A DNA stretch of 64,000 nt from Patiria pectinifera (GCA_029964075.1 CM057135.1:44430457-44494456); one strand, 5' to 3'. Positions 1 through 11,092 are shown, numbered from the stretch's first letter. The notes: generated by a model not told the origin, from the sequence alone. Numbers and translations: made by a program.

Positions 1-9
1 TTCAGTATT

Positions 10-309
10 TTACAGGTAATAAAATATATTTACGAAATTACCTGTAAAATCTGACCGTTGTACTATCCTATCCAAATCATGGCCACTGAACTGATTCATC
101 CTATACCTTTTGATGAATCGACGCACATTTTTCAAGGAGATGCCTATTTCATTAGGGAACTGCTGTTGCAGTAATACAGCAATGTCAGAGTGAGATGTGG
201 CACGATAAACTTGATCTTTTAGATCATCAAACACATCTCTATTGCGTTGAGGAATTTCATCAATGAACGCCAGTTCATCAAGTAACACTGAACCATAATG
301 CTGGCACAA
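10..309 (-). pseudogene. Transposon-derived ORF fragment, HTH-like
   Basis: This 99-codon frame contains a basic stretch (ISLKNVRRFIKRYRM) resembling a helix-turn-helix/DNA-binding arm of a transposase, after an acidic segment (NRDVFDDLKDQVY). The same DNA recurs in the window: the RDVFDDLK part at 18399-18593 (minus), and the basic part near 16265-16350 (plus) and 17545-17640 (minus), always as fragments next to the foldback-type repeats. It is therefore repeat-derived, not a host gene. No catalytic domain is visible, so the transposase class is not assigned. It could also be chance coding within a non-coding repeat. Confidence 0.35.
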
Positions 310-1360
310 CTACACATTATCACAATCATTTATCCAGAGGCACAGAATCAGATGCACAAAGCAGCATCAGTTGTACGTGAAGTTATGATCCATTTTACAC
401 CTAGCCTTGGTTGGTCATTATCCGTCCGTACACGGTAAATGATCGGCGGCATTTCCTCGCTACCAGTGCATTAAAAATACAGCGCAAACAACGACCTCAT
501 GCTGCAACTATTTTATGCAAATCATTTGGATCCAGACGATCACCTTGGTCCAATTGTCTGCGAAAGGTTTTGGGGGTGGTGCTCATTATGCTAATAGCCT
601 AAGCTGACCTTAAAAGTTGTTTTCTTATTGGTCAATCATTGCGTGGAAACTTGCATATAGTTAGCAGTACTGGCGAGACAAGTACTGTACTTAATGAGTA
701 CACACACGTTGTGTGTCGATATCTCACATTACACACAGCACCAATAAACAAAATATGTGGTTTCTGATACATCCGCAAAGCGCGAATAGTTGCAAACGAT
801 TTGATGACGTCGAGAATTACGAAGGTGTGATTGGGCACTCCACATATTAGCCTCGCTTACGCTTATCTGTATTCGCATATGAGGTCGTGTGCTAGCCCAA
901 TATAAAGAAAAACATAAGCTTTCGCAGACGATTGGACCACGGCATTCGATCGGATCCAAATGATTTTCACAAAAAAGTGGCCGCATGAGGTCGCTGTTCG
1001 TGCTGTATTTCTTAATGCACTGTATAGCGAAGATTGTTTACCGCGTATGTACGAATAATGACAAACGCCTTGGCCAAGGCTATTCTGCACCCTACTTCCG
1101 ATACAGGAGTTCCGAAACACAGAAACACATGCCAATGATTCCAATGTTGTTGGGTATGAAACGTTCATCCTGTTTTTTTTCTCTGCTAGTATAAATAAAT
1201 TTAGAAATTTAGTTTAGTCGTAAATGCGGCGGCGGCGGCAAGTGCCCCCCCTTCCCCCCCCCTCGCAACGCCAATGAACTGATGCTGCTTTGTGCGTCTG
1301 TGGGCTGGTTGACTGATTGCGATAATACGTAGGTGTATTTTCGGAAAAAATCAAACTTAA
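310..1360. repeat. Mosaic of repeat fragments, no gene seen
   Basis: No convincing coding region. Parts recur elsewhere: about 350-410 (with the word GCACAAAGCAGCATCAG) and 1085-1165 match 18655-18780, and 1280-1310 matches 12470-12500 and 18655-18675. I read this as debris of the same transposon family as the neighbouring elements. Confidence 0.5.
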
Positions 1361-2440
1361 GCCGCATTCACAATGGGCTATTTTGTTCAGGTATACTGAA
1401 AACAACCTTGTTCAGGTATACTGAAAACAACCCCAGACTTTGCTCAAGGTTTATAAAGTCATTAGTCAAGTGCCTCCCCTATCATTGTCAAATATGAAAT
1501 TTCTTTAAGGCCTATATATTAAAAAAGATGGGTGGGCACAGGGACGACGCTAGACCATTTTAGGATGCCAGACCATGATTTGGAGTTGTTACCAATAATC
1601 AGCTCGATTTGTAACTTCCTGTGAGCAGGCACGTGCTTGTGTTTTGCACAACTGTAGCTTTCAACCGTCGTATATGAAGCGACCTAGCACGACACCTCGT
1701 GCCGACATGACAGAATGTACAATCTTTTGCCATGGGTTGCAGAACTGGATTTTAGCTTCGCAGTGTTTTGAGCAGCGTTGTTTATTATTTACATTCTCCA
1801 TTTTTTCTTCTTCCCACTTCCTTTCCCCTTCCTTCACCATTCTTCATTTTCTACTTTGCCGACAGCACCATGATTTTTCCTACAAAACTAACAAATGGGG
1901 GGGGGGGGGGTGTGACACCCCCTCCCTGTAGTGATGCCTGTGGGGCCGGGTGAGCATTTGTCATTGTTTGTGCATTTGTCACACTAAAATTCTGCTGATG
2001 AGGGTTTTGGAGTAGCCAAAAAAATCTAACCTCATTTCCCGCTAAAAAATTCCACCTTGATTTAAAATTAAAATTTGGTTGATGGTATCAAACGTTAATT
2101 TTTCTGCTAGCGGAAATTCTAAAAAATTTGGCTTGGTCGTATGGAGGACCAAAAGTGGACAACCCATTTTTTTTTAAAATCTGCTAGAACAAAAACAGAA
2201 TTATGGTTGAAATGAAGACCTCTTTCTGAATTTTCATTTTTCTATTACCAAAAATTGGGATTTTCTATTTTCTTGTACACAGGTGGTCCAAAAGTGGACA
2301 AACCAAATTTTTTAATTTCAATGCGCAGAAAATCAGGTAGAGCGTTTACGACCAAACTTAATTTCTGAATTTCTACCAGCAGAAAATCGGAAATTGCGTT
2401 TACAACCAAACCAAATGTCCAAATTTATACCAGCAGATCT
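1361..2440. repeat. Foldback-type DNA transposon family, copy A
   Basis: Starts with AAGCCGCATTCACAATGG, a variant of the AAGCCGCGTTCGCACTGG end seen at 16391 and (inverted) 17507. The interior shares long blocks with 16430-17480 and 18950-19680: the GCTCAAGGTTTATAAA block, TTCTGCTAG/CTAGCAGAA repeats, and GTCCACTTTTGG motifs in both orientations, so the copy is partly self-complementary. No transposase frame; non-autonomous. The right border is uncertain. Confidence 0.55.
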
Positions 2441-2444
2441 ATCA

Positions 2445-2868
2445 CTTCAGATTTTGCATATTTTTAACAGTATCTACCTAGGCACCAAGTTTCAAGACAA
2501 TCGGACTTACCCTTATAAGTGTTTTTTAAAATCGCATTTTTGATGACGTCATCGCCAATGTGCAGATACCTATTACATAACAAACCTAATACAAAACAAA
2601 TTTTGAATTTAGCATGTTGGGTTCGTGAGATATGGTGATAATCTTAAAAACTTCAAAAATCGATATAAAATCACACAATGACGTCATGATGACATCAATT
2701 TTTACCTATAACACATCCCGATATGCCTACATACCGAGTTTCAACCCAATCGGACTAAGAGTTCTTTAGATATAGGGTCTTCAAGTTCGTAAGTTTAAGA
2801 TGACGTCACGTGACCGATGATGACGTAATCATGATGTCACTTGTCAATGCACATTTTTGCATTGTGGT
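2445..2868. repeat. Dispersed repeat rich in TGACGTCA palindromes
   Basis: Contains several perfect TGACGTCA octamers plus near-matches, with blocks reading 'ACCAAGTTTCAAGACAATCGG' and 'ATAACACATCCCG'. The same blocks recur at 9781-11745 and, reversed, at 45660-46290. No coding capacity. Confidence 0.65.
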
Positions 2869-2946
2869 CTTAATAATAATAATAATAACGGAGTCTTATA
2901 TAGCGCACGTATCTACCAACAATTAGGTACTCAAGGCGCTGGAAAT
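2869..2946 (-). repeat. SINE-tail-like fragment with (ATT)n
   Basis: On the minus strand this reads GCGCTATATAAGACTCCG followed by an ATT microsatellite, the form of many SINE/LINE 3' tails. It abuts the DIRS-A left end exactly. It may be the tail of the SINE that resumes at 9018, split by DIRS-A, but the junction cannot be proven by eye. Confidence 0.4.
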
Positions 2947-2950
2947 CCCC

Positions 2951-3133
2951 CCCCCCCCACAGAAGTGTGGGACGAGTCTACGAGTGATACTTACCCAAAT
3001 AGCTACTACATATGCATATTTATTCAGCCGACAGGCTCAAACGCTAAAAGATTTAATCAACCACCGAGCGCCCTCTCGGGGCCTACCCATTATGCTACGT
3101 CATGAATCCGCCATTATACTTCCTCTTTTTTCT
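2951..3133. repeat. DIRS-A left terminal repeat
   Basis: Begins in a C tract and includes ACAGAAGTGTGGGACGAGTC. Bases 2991-3133 are the inverted copy of 8859-9001; the outer part 2951-3004 is inverted again at 3193-3246. Confidence 0.85.
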
Positions 3134-3192
3134 CGCGCACTAAAGGTGAAAAACCATCGTAACGCGAGCCGAGAGTGGGGAGGAGGGCGGGA

Positions 3193-3290
3193 AGCTATTT
3201 GGGTAAGTATCACTCGTAGACTCGTCCCACACTTCTGTGGGGGGGGAGTCTACTTCATTCACTTACCCAAATAGCTACTACATATGCATA
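3193..3290. repeat. DIRS-A internal complementary region (ICR)
   Basis: Left half 3193-3246 is the reverse complement of the element's left end. Right half 3247-3290 is the exact reverse complement of its right end 8974-9017 (44 bases). In the DIRS-1 model this region templates the joining of the two ends into a circular intermediate. Confidence 0.85.
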
Positions 3291-3299
3291 GAGTGGCAC

Positions 3300-3427
3300 C
3301 GACAACCGGTGGCTGGGTAGGCGAGACGCCCTGAAATCAAATGGTTAAACAACAGTATATATATATATATACATACATAATGATTTAGACCATTTAGATT
3401 AAATATACATGTAAATGTATTACCTGC
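3300..3427. repeat. DIRS-A 3' non-coding with TA microsatellite
   Basis: Between the ICR and the recombinase stop. Includes a short TA dinucleotide run near 3354-3371. No gene seen. Confidence 0.5.
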
Positions 3428-5581
3428 TTAGTTAGTCTCCTGGTCAGGCCGGGAACGACTACTGCGCAGGGTAGGGTTCGTAGACGAGGACTGGTGTTGT
3501 GTCAGTACCGTCTTCCCCGTGTTCCCTCCAGTCTGGAGTACGTCACGTAGGTAGCAGGATGTGAATGTCGTGGCAGACTTCCAGCATGCTGCTTGAGAGA
3601 TCTCTGAGATAGGGACCCCCCTAAAAAATGCCCAGGACGCCGCTACAGCACGTACGTCATGGGCTCAGACGAGGCCTTGGACAGAAGCATCCCTTTTGAA
3701 TGGCCAGTCCGCATTAGCGATTTTGATAGCAGCTACTACCCAACGCGCAATGGTGTCCCTTGAGGCGGGGCAATGTGGCTTTATGGTTGTAATAAAGAGC
3801 TGCATGCATTTATCCCTGAGTGACTTGGTGCGTGCCAGATACCATTTTAGGGCGCGCACCGGGCACCATAATTTGTCTGAGGGGATAGAGGAGGTTGACT
3901 CTATTTTTGGGAGGAAAATATCAGGAGGGCTGAAACTTGCCGTCTGATTTTTCGTCAGGAAGGACGCCTTTGGGATCAGGCGAACCCCACCTGGTTCCCA
4001 GCGGATATGTCCCGAATCTAAAGTCAGCGCATGGATCCCGCTGCTCCGCCTAGCGGTAGCCGCTGCGAGCAGGAAGGCCAACTTTATAGATACATTAATG
4101 AGGGGTGCTTGGCCCAAGGGCTCGTATGGAGCCTTGGCCAAAATGTTCAGGACCTGACCAAGATCCCAGGATGGGACCAGTTGCCGGATTTTAGGTCTCT
4201 CGTTGAACATTCCCCGAAGTAGGTTAGTGATTGCAACATTAGAGGAGATAGATGAGCCATCAGCGAAGCCTTTGTGAACCGCTGCTATGGCTGATCGATA
4301 ATTTCGTATCGTTCCTACTGACAAATTGGCTCTGAACAATGACAGTAGGAATTCTGAACAATGGCTTAAAGAAGCACAGAGCGGATCCACAGCCTGTTCT
4401 GCGCACCACCTACTATAATGTCGTAGTCGACTGTCATAGATTTGTCGTGTTGAGAGACGACGTCCCTTTGCGGCCAGAGCTGCAGCGTCTTCAGAAAGAC
4501 CTGCTGCTCGGTAGGCACACTTGACAGTGGCCAGCACGCTAAGTGGAGATCTCCCGGAGATGGGTGTCGGAACCGGGACTGAGGTTGAACGAGTAGGTCG
4601 TGACGATCTGGGAAAATTAGAGGGGAGCCCACTAGGAGCCTCACCAGTCGCGGAAACCAGGGCTGACGCGGCCAAAAGGGGGCGATCAGCAGGATCTTGC
4701 ACCTGTCTCTCTCCAGTTTCCCGATGACCTTTGTAAGGATCGAGATTGGAGGGAAGGCGTAAGCGAACATGTTTGTCCAGTCTATTGATAGTGCGTCCGA
4801 GGCCCATGCATGAGGATGATGGGCTCTCGAGCAGAATACTGGGAGCTGAGTGTTGACCGCTGAGGCGAACAGGTCTATGTGTGGACGACCTAGGATCGAG
4901 AAGATCTGACATACGATCCTCCTGTTCAATGACCACTCCGTGGGAACTACTTTGCCCCTGCAGAGAGAGTCCGCTATGTCGTTTTCCGCACCAGGAATGT
5001 GAATGGCACGTAGATCGACTTTGTGTCTGATTAGCCACTGAAACATTTCCCAAGTCCGGTAGCACAACTAGGGGGATCTTGTACCGCCCTGTTTGTTGAT
5101 ATATGCTACCACTGTCGTGTTGTCGGTCTTGATTAGAACAGACCGACCCACTACGTCTGCTTGAAAGTGGTGTAGGGCATTGACTACAGCCTGGAGTTCT
5201 AGAACATTGATATGTAGGGACCGAGTGTTGTCGTCCCAAGTGCCTGCAGCTTGTCGAGGGGGAAGGGAGGCTCCCCAGCCCTCGTTGGAGGCGTCGGTGG
5301 AAATTATGACGTGAGGATCCCCTCTGGGGAAGCTCCGTCCGCACCGAATGTTCTGTTCCAATAGCCACCACCGAAGGTGTGGCCGAATGACATCGTCGAT
5401 CGAGACCAATAAAGAGATTGGATCCGTCTTTGGTCTGTAATGTGCCAGAAGATGCATTTGTAAAGGACGCATCCTCAGTCTGCACCATGGAACCAGGTCC
5501 ACTAAGCTGGCCATGAACCCTAGAAGTTTCAGCCAAGCTCGGGCTGGAGCAACTTGAACGGATAGGAAAAGTTTGATGCAC
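3428..5581 (-). pseudogene. DIRS tyrosine recombinase, one in-frame stop
   Basis: The integration enzyme of DIRS-A. The frame is open from 5581, but the recombinase-like part starts only around residue 345 (about 4550); the earlier portion overlaps the RT/RNase H frame and is probably its shadow. Recognisable blocks are the SAM-like N-terminal domain (STRQIYDSRLRHYSRWC, about 377-393), the box-I arginine region (ARRSSGIHALTL, about 510-521), and, after a TGA at 3665-3667, the HDVR box and the FTSCYLRDV segment with the presumed nucleophilic tyrosine. The frame then runs to a TAA at 3428-3430. The TGA separates the HxxR and Tyr motifs from the rest; CGA-to-TGA at a CpG would explain it. The N-terminus overlaps the methyltransferase-like frame by about 180 bases, as usual in DIRS elements. 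Confidence 0.85.
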
Positions 5582-6615
5582 TTCCGCAGGCTGGTAACAC
5601 GTTCCCCTGTGGGGACGGCTATACCCCTGCGTAAATCAATCTCTGCTCCCAGGAAAGTGATTTCCTGGGACGGGATTAGGTGGGACTTCTTTTCGTTGAT
5701 GATGAAGCCTAGACTCGTTGTCAACGTATAAGTATCCCTCAAATTCTGAGCAGTCTGGCCTTCTGATTTTCCCACTATCAGCCAGTCGTCGAGATACATA
5801 AAAATCATTATGTTTTCTCGTCGGAGACGTGATGCAACTGCCCGCACAACCCTGGTGAACACTCTTGGTGAGGTTGATAGCCCGAAGGGAAGGGCAGTAA
5901 ACTCGTAAGTGCGCTCCTGATACCGAAAACGCAGGAATCGGCAGTGCTCTTGGAAGATGGGGACGTGTAGGTACGCGTCTTTTAGGTCTAATGACACTCC
6001 CCACGCTGGTGTGGGTAATGACTCTAGAACTACATGGAGATTTTCCATTCGGAAACGTTTGGGTCTGACAAACTTGTTGAGCGGTTTCAGATTGATTATC
6101 GGCCGCCATTCGCCAGCCGCCTTCTTTGGTGTTACAAAGAAGGAGGACAGGAAGCCTGTGAACTGCTCCATTGGTGGTACCAAGCGGACTGCTCTCTTCT
6201 CAATGAGGGATGAGATCTCTTGCTCGAGAACTAATCGTTTGTCTGTGTTTGCCGGAACCGGTGTTTCGCTAACACATATTTCCGACAGAGGGGTGCTTGT
6301 AAATTCTAGTTGATAGCCGTGGCTGACTATAGAAAGCACCCATGCGTCGGAGGTGATCTCTCTCCAGGGCCCTACGAAATTTCTCAGACGACCCCCGAGG
6401 GGCCCCAGTGTCGGGGTCGGCTCGGTAGGGGCGTCACCGACGCCACCCAGAGCGGGGGGCCGATTGCCCACCGCCACGTCCCCGGCCGCTAAATTGGCGT
6501 GCAGGGGCCGAGTAGGGGCGTGGAGCTGTAACCATTGCACCAGCTGATGCCTTGGTCGTCTGTTGGCGAAAAGGCTTGAATGGTTTCTTAAGGGCAGGGC
6601 GAAACGAGGGAGCAC
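4366..6615 (-). pseudogene. DIRS RT-RNase H-methyltransferase-like polyprotein, one stop
   Basis: Reverse transcriptase with LDLKDAY (about residues 209-215), PFGLS (243-247) and the DIRS-type active site YLDDWLIV (274-281). RNase H follows, with catalytic candidates D441 (STDASNEGWG), E473 (INVLEL) and D498 (IKTDNTT). A TAG at 5068-5070 interrupts the frame just after NKQGGTRSP. The same frame then stays open to 4366, encoding the end of RNase H (IPGAENDIADSLCR) and the domain typical of DIRS after RNase H (HIDLFASAVNTQLPVF, IAPFWPRQPWFP), often described as DNA methyltransferase-like. All catalytic residues of RT and RNase H that I can recognise are present, so the single stop is the main defect. 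The true start is unclear: no ATG fits, and the first 80 codons overlap gag. Confidence 0.88.
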
Positions 6616-7776
6616 CCTTCGTTGCCTTCTTCCCAGAGAACTTGGGCTTGTTAGTGGCTGAAGGCTTCTTCAAGCTCAGTTTGTCTGCTGTCTCCATTCG
6701 TTTGGCCTCAACTTCCAGAACTTCCTGGAATTTGCCTCCGAAAAGGTCTTTGCCCATAAGAGGAAGGTCTTCTAACTTCTTCTTAGCGCCTTCGTGTGGT
6801 ATGTAAAGTGCATCCATCATGAGCAGACACTGATCGCAACCCAGGATCTGGGGGCCCAGTGTGTTCCCCTCTCATCCCGCCCGAAATCGGCAGGATTGCG
6901 CCCGGATCCGGCTGAATTAAGCCCGGATCCGGCCGGATCGCACCCGGATTCGGCCGGATCGCACCCGGATCCGGCCGGATCACACCCGGATCTGGCAGAA
7001 TTAGACCCGGCTTTGGGTCCGCAAAATGTGGCCGCCGGGAGTGACCTCTGAGTCACCGCCGTTGGGGCCGATCTCCATTGTTGTTGTTTAGTGACGGCTG
7101 CTAGCGAAACGTTGATGTCCTGGAAAGCTTTTAGAAAGATTTCTGTGGATACACCTTTGTTTTTCTTTTTCCGACGCGTCGACTTGCGGGGGGAATCCCC
7201 TGAAGAAGACGGCGCGGCCTTGTGTTTCCTTTTCTTGCTTGGGTGACTTGATTCTCTGGATGAAAACTCCGATAATATGCTGGGAATTCCGGAGCATTGA
7301 TCAAAGAATGATGTTGACTGCGAGTCCGTGGCCCGAATTGGGGGAGGAGGCAAGTCAGTCACTGCGAGTCTTGCCCATTCCGCACGGGTGGAAGCAGGAT
7401 GCTCAGAGCGCGATGAACGCGCAGACGGGGCCGGTGAGGATTGAACCCTTTTACCGCTCAGTGACTGGTCGTCCCCGACGGTTGCTGGAGCCAGCAGACC
7501 GGGGGGGACGAGGCAAAGAAATTCCCGTGAAACCATGGGAAATCGACGACGGGTTGCTAGGTGACGCCAATGGTCCGGAGACCGAAGGCGTGATCGAGCG
7601 ACTATTGGACCCTTTTTGGGTTTACCCTTGGGACCGCCGGTGGCCTTTGATGCGGCCTTTTTAACCGCGGAACCCTTACGGCTGGTCGCCTGGGGGGCCG
7701 TGGTTACACAAGGAGTTTTATCCCCGGTAACCTCACGGTGTTCCATACCGTAGGACGTGTGTCTGATGCCGGTCAA
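6434..7776 (-). pseudogene. DIRS gag-like protein, frameshifted
   Basis: Two overlapping minus frames: 7776-6817 (319 codons), then 6820-6434 in another frame, so one frameshift lies near 6820-6880. The first part is basic and Ser/Pro-rich, with DQCSGIPSILSEFSS followed by a Lys/Arg tract (KKRKH, RRKKKNK) and FLKAFQDINVSLAAV. The second part begins ALYIPHEGAKKKLEDLP and includes DLFGGKFQEVLEVEAKR and a Gly/Arg-rich end (GRGRGGGQ). The CSGxP motif and FGGKFQE-type block recur in DIRS-B (33067-32700), and CSGxP plus the FLxAFQ block in DIRS-C (39900-39690). These support a shared structural protein, probably nucleic-acid binding. Function is inferred from position only. Confidence 0.75.
6880..7010. 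repeat. Minisatellite inside gag, about 21-bp unit
   Basis: Tandem GGATCCGGCCGGATCGCACC-like units. In the gag frame they encode repeats of the type SGCDPAG/SGCDPAE; in another frame, RPDPGAI. The unit is a multiple of three, so length changes keep frame. The gag frameshift lies just downstream (6820-6880). Confidence 0.75.
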
Positions 7777-8858
7777 AAACGCGTAACACGGGATGACCGT
7801 TACAGACTACGGCGATGTCCCTGCGTGGGGACTCACTGCTATCTCGTCTTTTCGTACTATTGTACTACTGAGATGTATGCAGTTGAGAACGGCCGAGGGG
7901 AAGGGAACGACCGCTGGTCGTTGTACCCCATGGAATTTCTCTTTACACGCCCGGCGAGGCGGCCGAGGGAAGTGAACGGCCAGCGGCCGATATACCCACG
8001 AATATCTCGCCGCTATCTCGTTTGTCACCGCACTACCGAGATAGCTTAGGACGGCGAGGGGCAGGGAACGACCTCTGTCGATATACCCAACGAAACGTCC
8101 TCTTCTAGCTTACTAGCTCCCCGAGCTAGCTGAAACAGTCAGGGGGGAAGGGAACGACCTCTGTCGATATACCCCACTGTACTCGTCTCGCTAGGCCCTA
8201 GCTCGCCGCGAGCTTAGGGGAAACGGAGAACAGGGAACAGCCGAAACCGCTATATTCTTCGAAACGTTTCGCTAGTCCCCTGAACGGCCGAAAGTCTGAC
8301 TTCCGGAACAGGGGCCCCACGTGTGGGGCGACTAGCAGACCTTGTGGAGAATAACCGCACTTCTCTCCGGGGATATACGACGCACTGTCTCCCCTAAAGG
8401 TCTTTACGGATTTCTATGGAGTCATAAACTAAATGCACTTTTTTTTCTTTTTTTTTTAACAAAGAAATATTATTATTAGGTAACTGTACAACAGAAATAA
8501 TAATAAGAACTCAGGAAAGCCGACTCGGCTAAAATGGGATTGCACTTGATTCCAAAGGGAGAACCCACGATGCCTACCCGGCACTGGGCTAGTCCCGCGG
8601 TGCCGACCTGGCCCGCCGCACGTGGTGTCAGACAAAGGCTGAAAAACCTGCTACGTTACGTGCAAGAAAAACGAAAGCAAAATGACTCCAAAATCACTCC
8701 AAATGAGAACTACTTAACTCAAACCAAACTCTACAGATTCTACACAACTCACTTGGTTGATAAATTCTATAAAACAGAAACTCTTAAAGCGAAAATCGTA
8801 CAAAAACTCGTCAAAAGGCGAGAGCAAAAATATTTGTTTCCGCACGATGCCGTCGCTA
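7777..8858 (-). promoter_or_regulatory. DIRS-A 5' leader with degenerate tandem repeats
   Basis: Between the right ITR and gag. From about 7880 to 8260 the motif AGGGAACGACC...CTGTCGATATACCC recurs four or more times at roughly 60-120-base spacing, joined by nuclease-like spacer sequence. No coding evidence. Probably leader or promoter; comparable arrays occupy the same position in DIRS-B. Confidence 0.45.
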
Positions 8859-9017
8859 AGAAAAAAGAGGAAGTATAATGGCGGATTCATGACGTAGCAT
8901 AATGGGTAGGCCCCGAGAGGGCGCTCGGTGGTTGATTAAATCTTTTAGTGTTTGAGCCTGTCGGCTGAATAAATATGCATATGTAGTAGCTATTTGGGTA
9001 AGTGAATGAAGTAGACT
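8859..9017. repeat. DIRS-A right terminal repeat
   Basis: Inverted match to 2991-3133 over 8859-9001; the final 16 bases (9002-9017) and adjoining sequence match the ICR right half. Marks the 5' end of the element. Confidence 0.85.
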
Positions 9018-9357
9018 ATGTCAATTATTAAAGAAAGGTAAATAAAGTTTATGAGAAATATGAGACCCATTATGTAGCACCTTATAATGGTTCACAAGGC
9101 GCTGCGGCACACATTGCAGCCACTGCCAGAAACACCGGGGCAAACCCCTTCTCTTAGCGATAAGTGTTACTGGGTTCTTTAACCTGCATTACACAACACA
9201 CGGGACCTACGGCTTTACGTCCCATCCGAAGGACGAAGCAATAATGGTAAAGTGCCTTGCTCAAGAGCACAAGCACCATGTTCCCACGGTCAGGATTGGA
9301 ACCCATGCACCACGGCACACGAGTCGAACACCGTAACCATTGGACCACAGCGCCCCA
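9018..9357 (-). mobile_element. tRNA-derived SINE
   Basis: On the minus strand the head reads GGGGCGCTGTGGTCCAATGG (box A region) and, about 50 bases on, GGGTTCCAATCC (box B region), like a tRNA-type pol III promoter. A non-tRNA body follows, including GCAAGGCACTTTACC, a motif common in animal SINE bodies. The tail lies against the DIRS-A right end. Confidence 0.7.
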
Positions 9358-9780
9358 CGTCATTCTGTGCGCAAAGACGCTTTGAAGCCGTCCTGGGCGC
9401 AGACATTTTGAATTCATGTGCGTGTTTGTAGAACATAATGAAATTAGATGGATCGAATTTTGAAAGTGTACATACATGCAACGCGCAAGTAGAACATACG
9501 CTAACAACTTAAGCACGTCATTGACGGTTAAAAAAATGTGACGGCAAAAAGCATCTGCAGCGAATACGCGCACGAGTTGCGCTGTTTGTGTAGAGCAAAA
9601 TGACATGGTCATTTTGCTGATCGTGCGTTTCAGTTTGAGCGTATTAGCTTCGATAACGCACTGGTATGGAATACAAACGCAGATATGCAAATAGCCGTAC
9701 AAAATTTCTAGGTCTCCATAGGTTTGTGCACAAACATGGATGCGCCCAGCAGGCATTACTTTGTACACGAAGTTAGGGCT
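9358..9780. other. Unassigned, no gene seen
   Basis: Minus-strand frames exist here but they run into the SINE and show no recognisable domain. I see nothing else. Confidence 0.4.
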
Positions 9781-11092
9781 CTAGTAATTTAATATAGCTC
9801 TATGGTTTGTACTAAGGTTTAAGTCAATCCAATGAAAGGAAGTGTTAAATTTTGGAAGCACAATGAAATTGTAAATATGAAAAAAATCATAAAAAAACAA
9901 CCGATAACATCATTGTGACGTCTTTTCGGAATTTGTATACTGGTACCATTATGTAGCTATCCACCAAGTTTCATGACGATCGGACATTCCCTTATATGTG
10001 TTTTTAAAAACACTTTTTTCATGACGTCATGATGACGTCACACATTTTTCAAAATTTTGTGCATACCTATTACTTAACAAACATAATATGAAAAGAATTT
10101 TGAATTTTGCATGTTGCGTTAGTGAGATATGGCTTAAAGGTCCAAAAATAAAAAAAATCATATTAAATCACACAATGACATCACCTTAATTTTTGCCTAT
10201 AACACATCCCGGTCTACTCACATACCAAGTTTCAACCCAATTGGACTGACAGTTCTGTAGATACAGGACTTTGTAATATTCACATGAATGATGACGTCAC
10301 GTGACCCATGATGACGTCATCATGACGTCACCTCAATTTTCATCTATAACACATCTCGGTCTACCTACATAGCAAGTTTCAACCCAATTGGACTGACAGT
10401 TCTGTAGATACAGGACTTTGTAATATTCACATGAATGATGACGTCACGTGACCCATGATGATGTCATCATGACGTAAATCTTCGGGACACATCTTTGCTA
10501 TAGGGACTATGCCTATGCTGACTTTGAATAATGTATGACAAAGATTAATGCCAAAAGTGGAGGCCAGAAAAAACGTGCACAAAGTCAATGGGGTTTAGCA
10601 ACAAAAAGAAGAAAGAACTAGAGATCTATGTCTGTTTGCAACAGAACATAGGGCTTTTCCGCATTATTATTATTTTTGTAATCAAAAACATGTCCCTGAC
10701 TATGCATGTACAATGTTTCAAAGTATATGGTACAAGAATTTTTTAAATTTAGCATGTAGCGTCTTTGAGATATATTATCATCGAAAAGAAATAAGTCCAT
10801 ATTGAATCAGACGTTCATACGGAATTTTGACCCATTGGGACTGATAGTTTTCTCAATATGAGACTTTAAAAAGTGACCCTTTATGATGACGTCACATGCC
10901 CTACGATGACGTCATCTTGACAACACTTGTCAGTGCACATTTTTGCATTGTAGCCTTGGTTTGTACCAAGTTTGAAGTTAATCAGGTGAAAGAAAGTGTT
11001 AAATTTCGGAAGCGGAATGACATTGTAAATATTAAAAAAAAAATTTTGTCATGGTGACATCATTTCGAATTTTTTCATACAAGTACCATTAT
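9781..11092. repeat. TGACGTCA-rich repeat, second copy, first part
   Basis: Same family as 2445-2868. Includes many perfect TGACGTCA octamers and composite TGACGTCACGTGAC (octamer overlapping an E-box CACGTG). A unit of about 145 bases starting ATAACACATC is tandemly duplicated (about 10199-10343 and 10344-10488). No coding region. Confidence 0.7.

Larger units (their letters stand above)
2951..9017 (-). mobile_element. DIRS retrotransposon, near full length (DIRS-A)
   Basis: A 6.07-kb element with the DIRS hallmark architecture. Inverted terminal repeats are 2991-3133 and 8859-9001, with one mismatch seen in about 143 bases. An internal complementary region near the 3' end (3193-3290) consists of the complement of the outer left end (2951-3004) joined to the complement of the outer right end (8974-9017). 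Genes run right to left: gag (7776-6434), RT/RNase H/methyltransferase-like (6615-4366) and an overlapping tyrosine recombinase (5581-3428). DIRS elements integrate by recombinase and make no target duplication; none is seen. The frames carry one frameshift and two in-frame stops, so this copy is probably dead, though recently so. Confidence 0.92.

Noticed and set aside
3696..6806. Plus-strand open frames across DIRS-A
   Set aside because: Shadows of the minus-strand DIRS genes; no domains.
8534..8878. 114-codon plus-strand frame at the DIRS-A right end
   Set aside because: Lies in the non-coding leader and terminal repeat on the wrong strand; composition is low-complexity Lys-rich.
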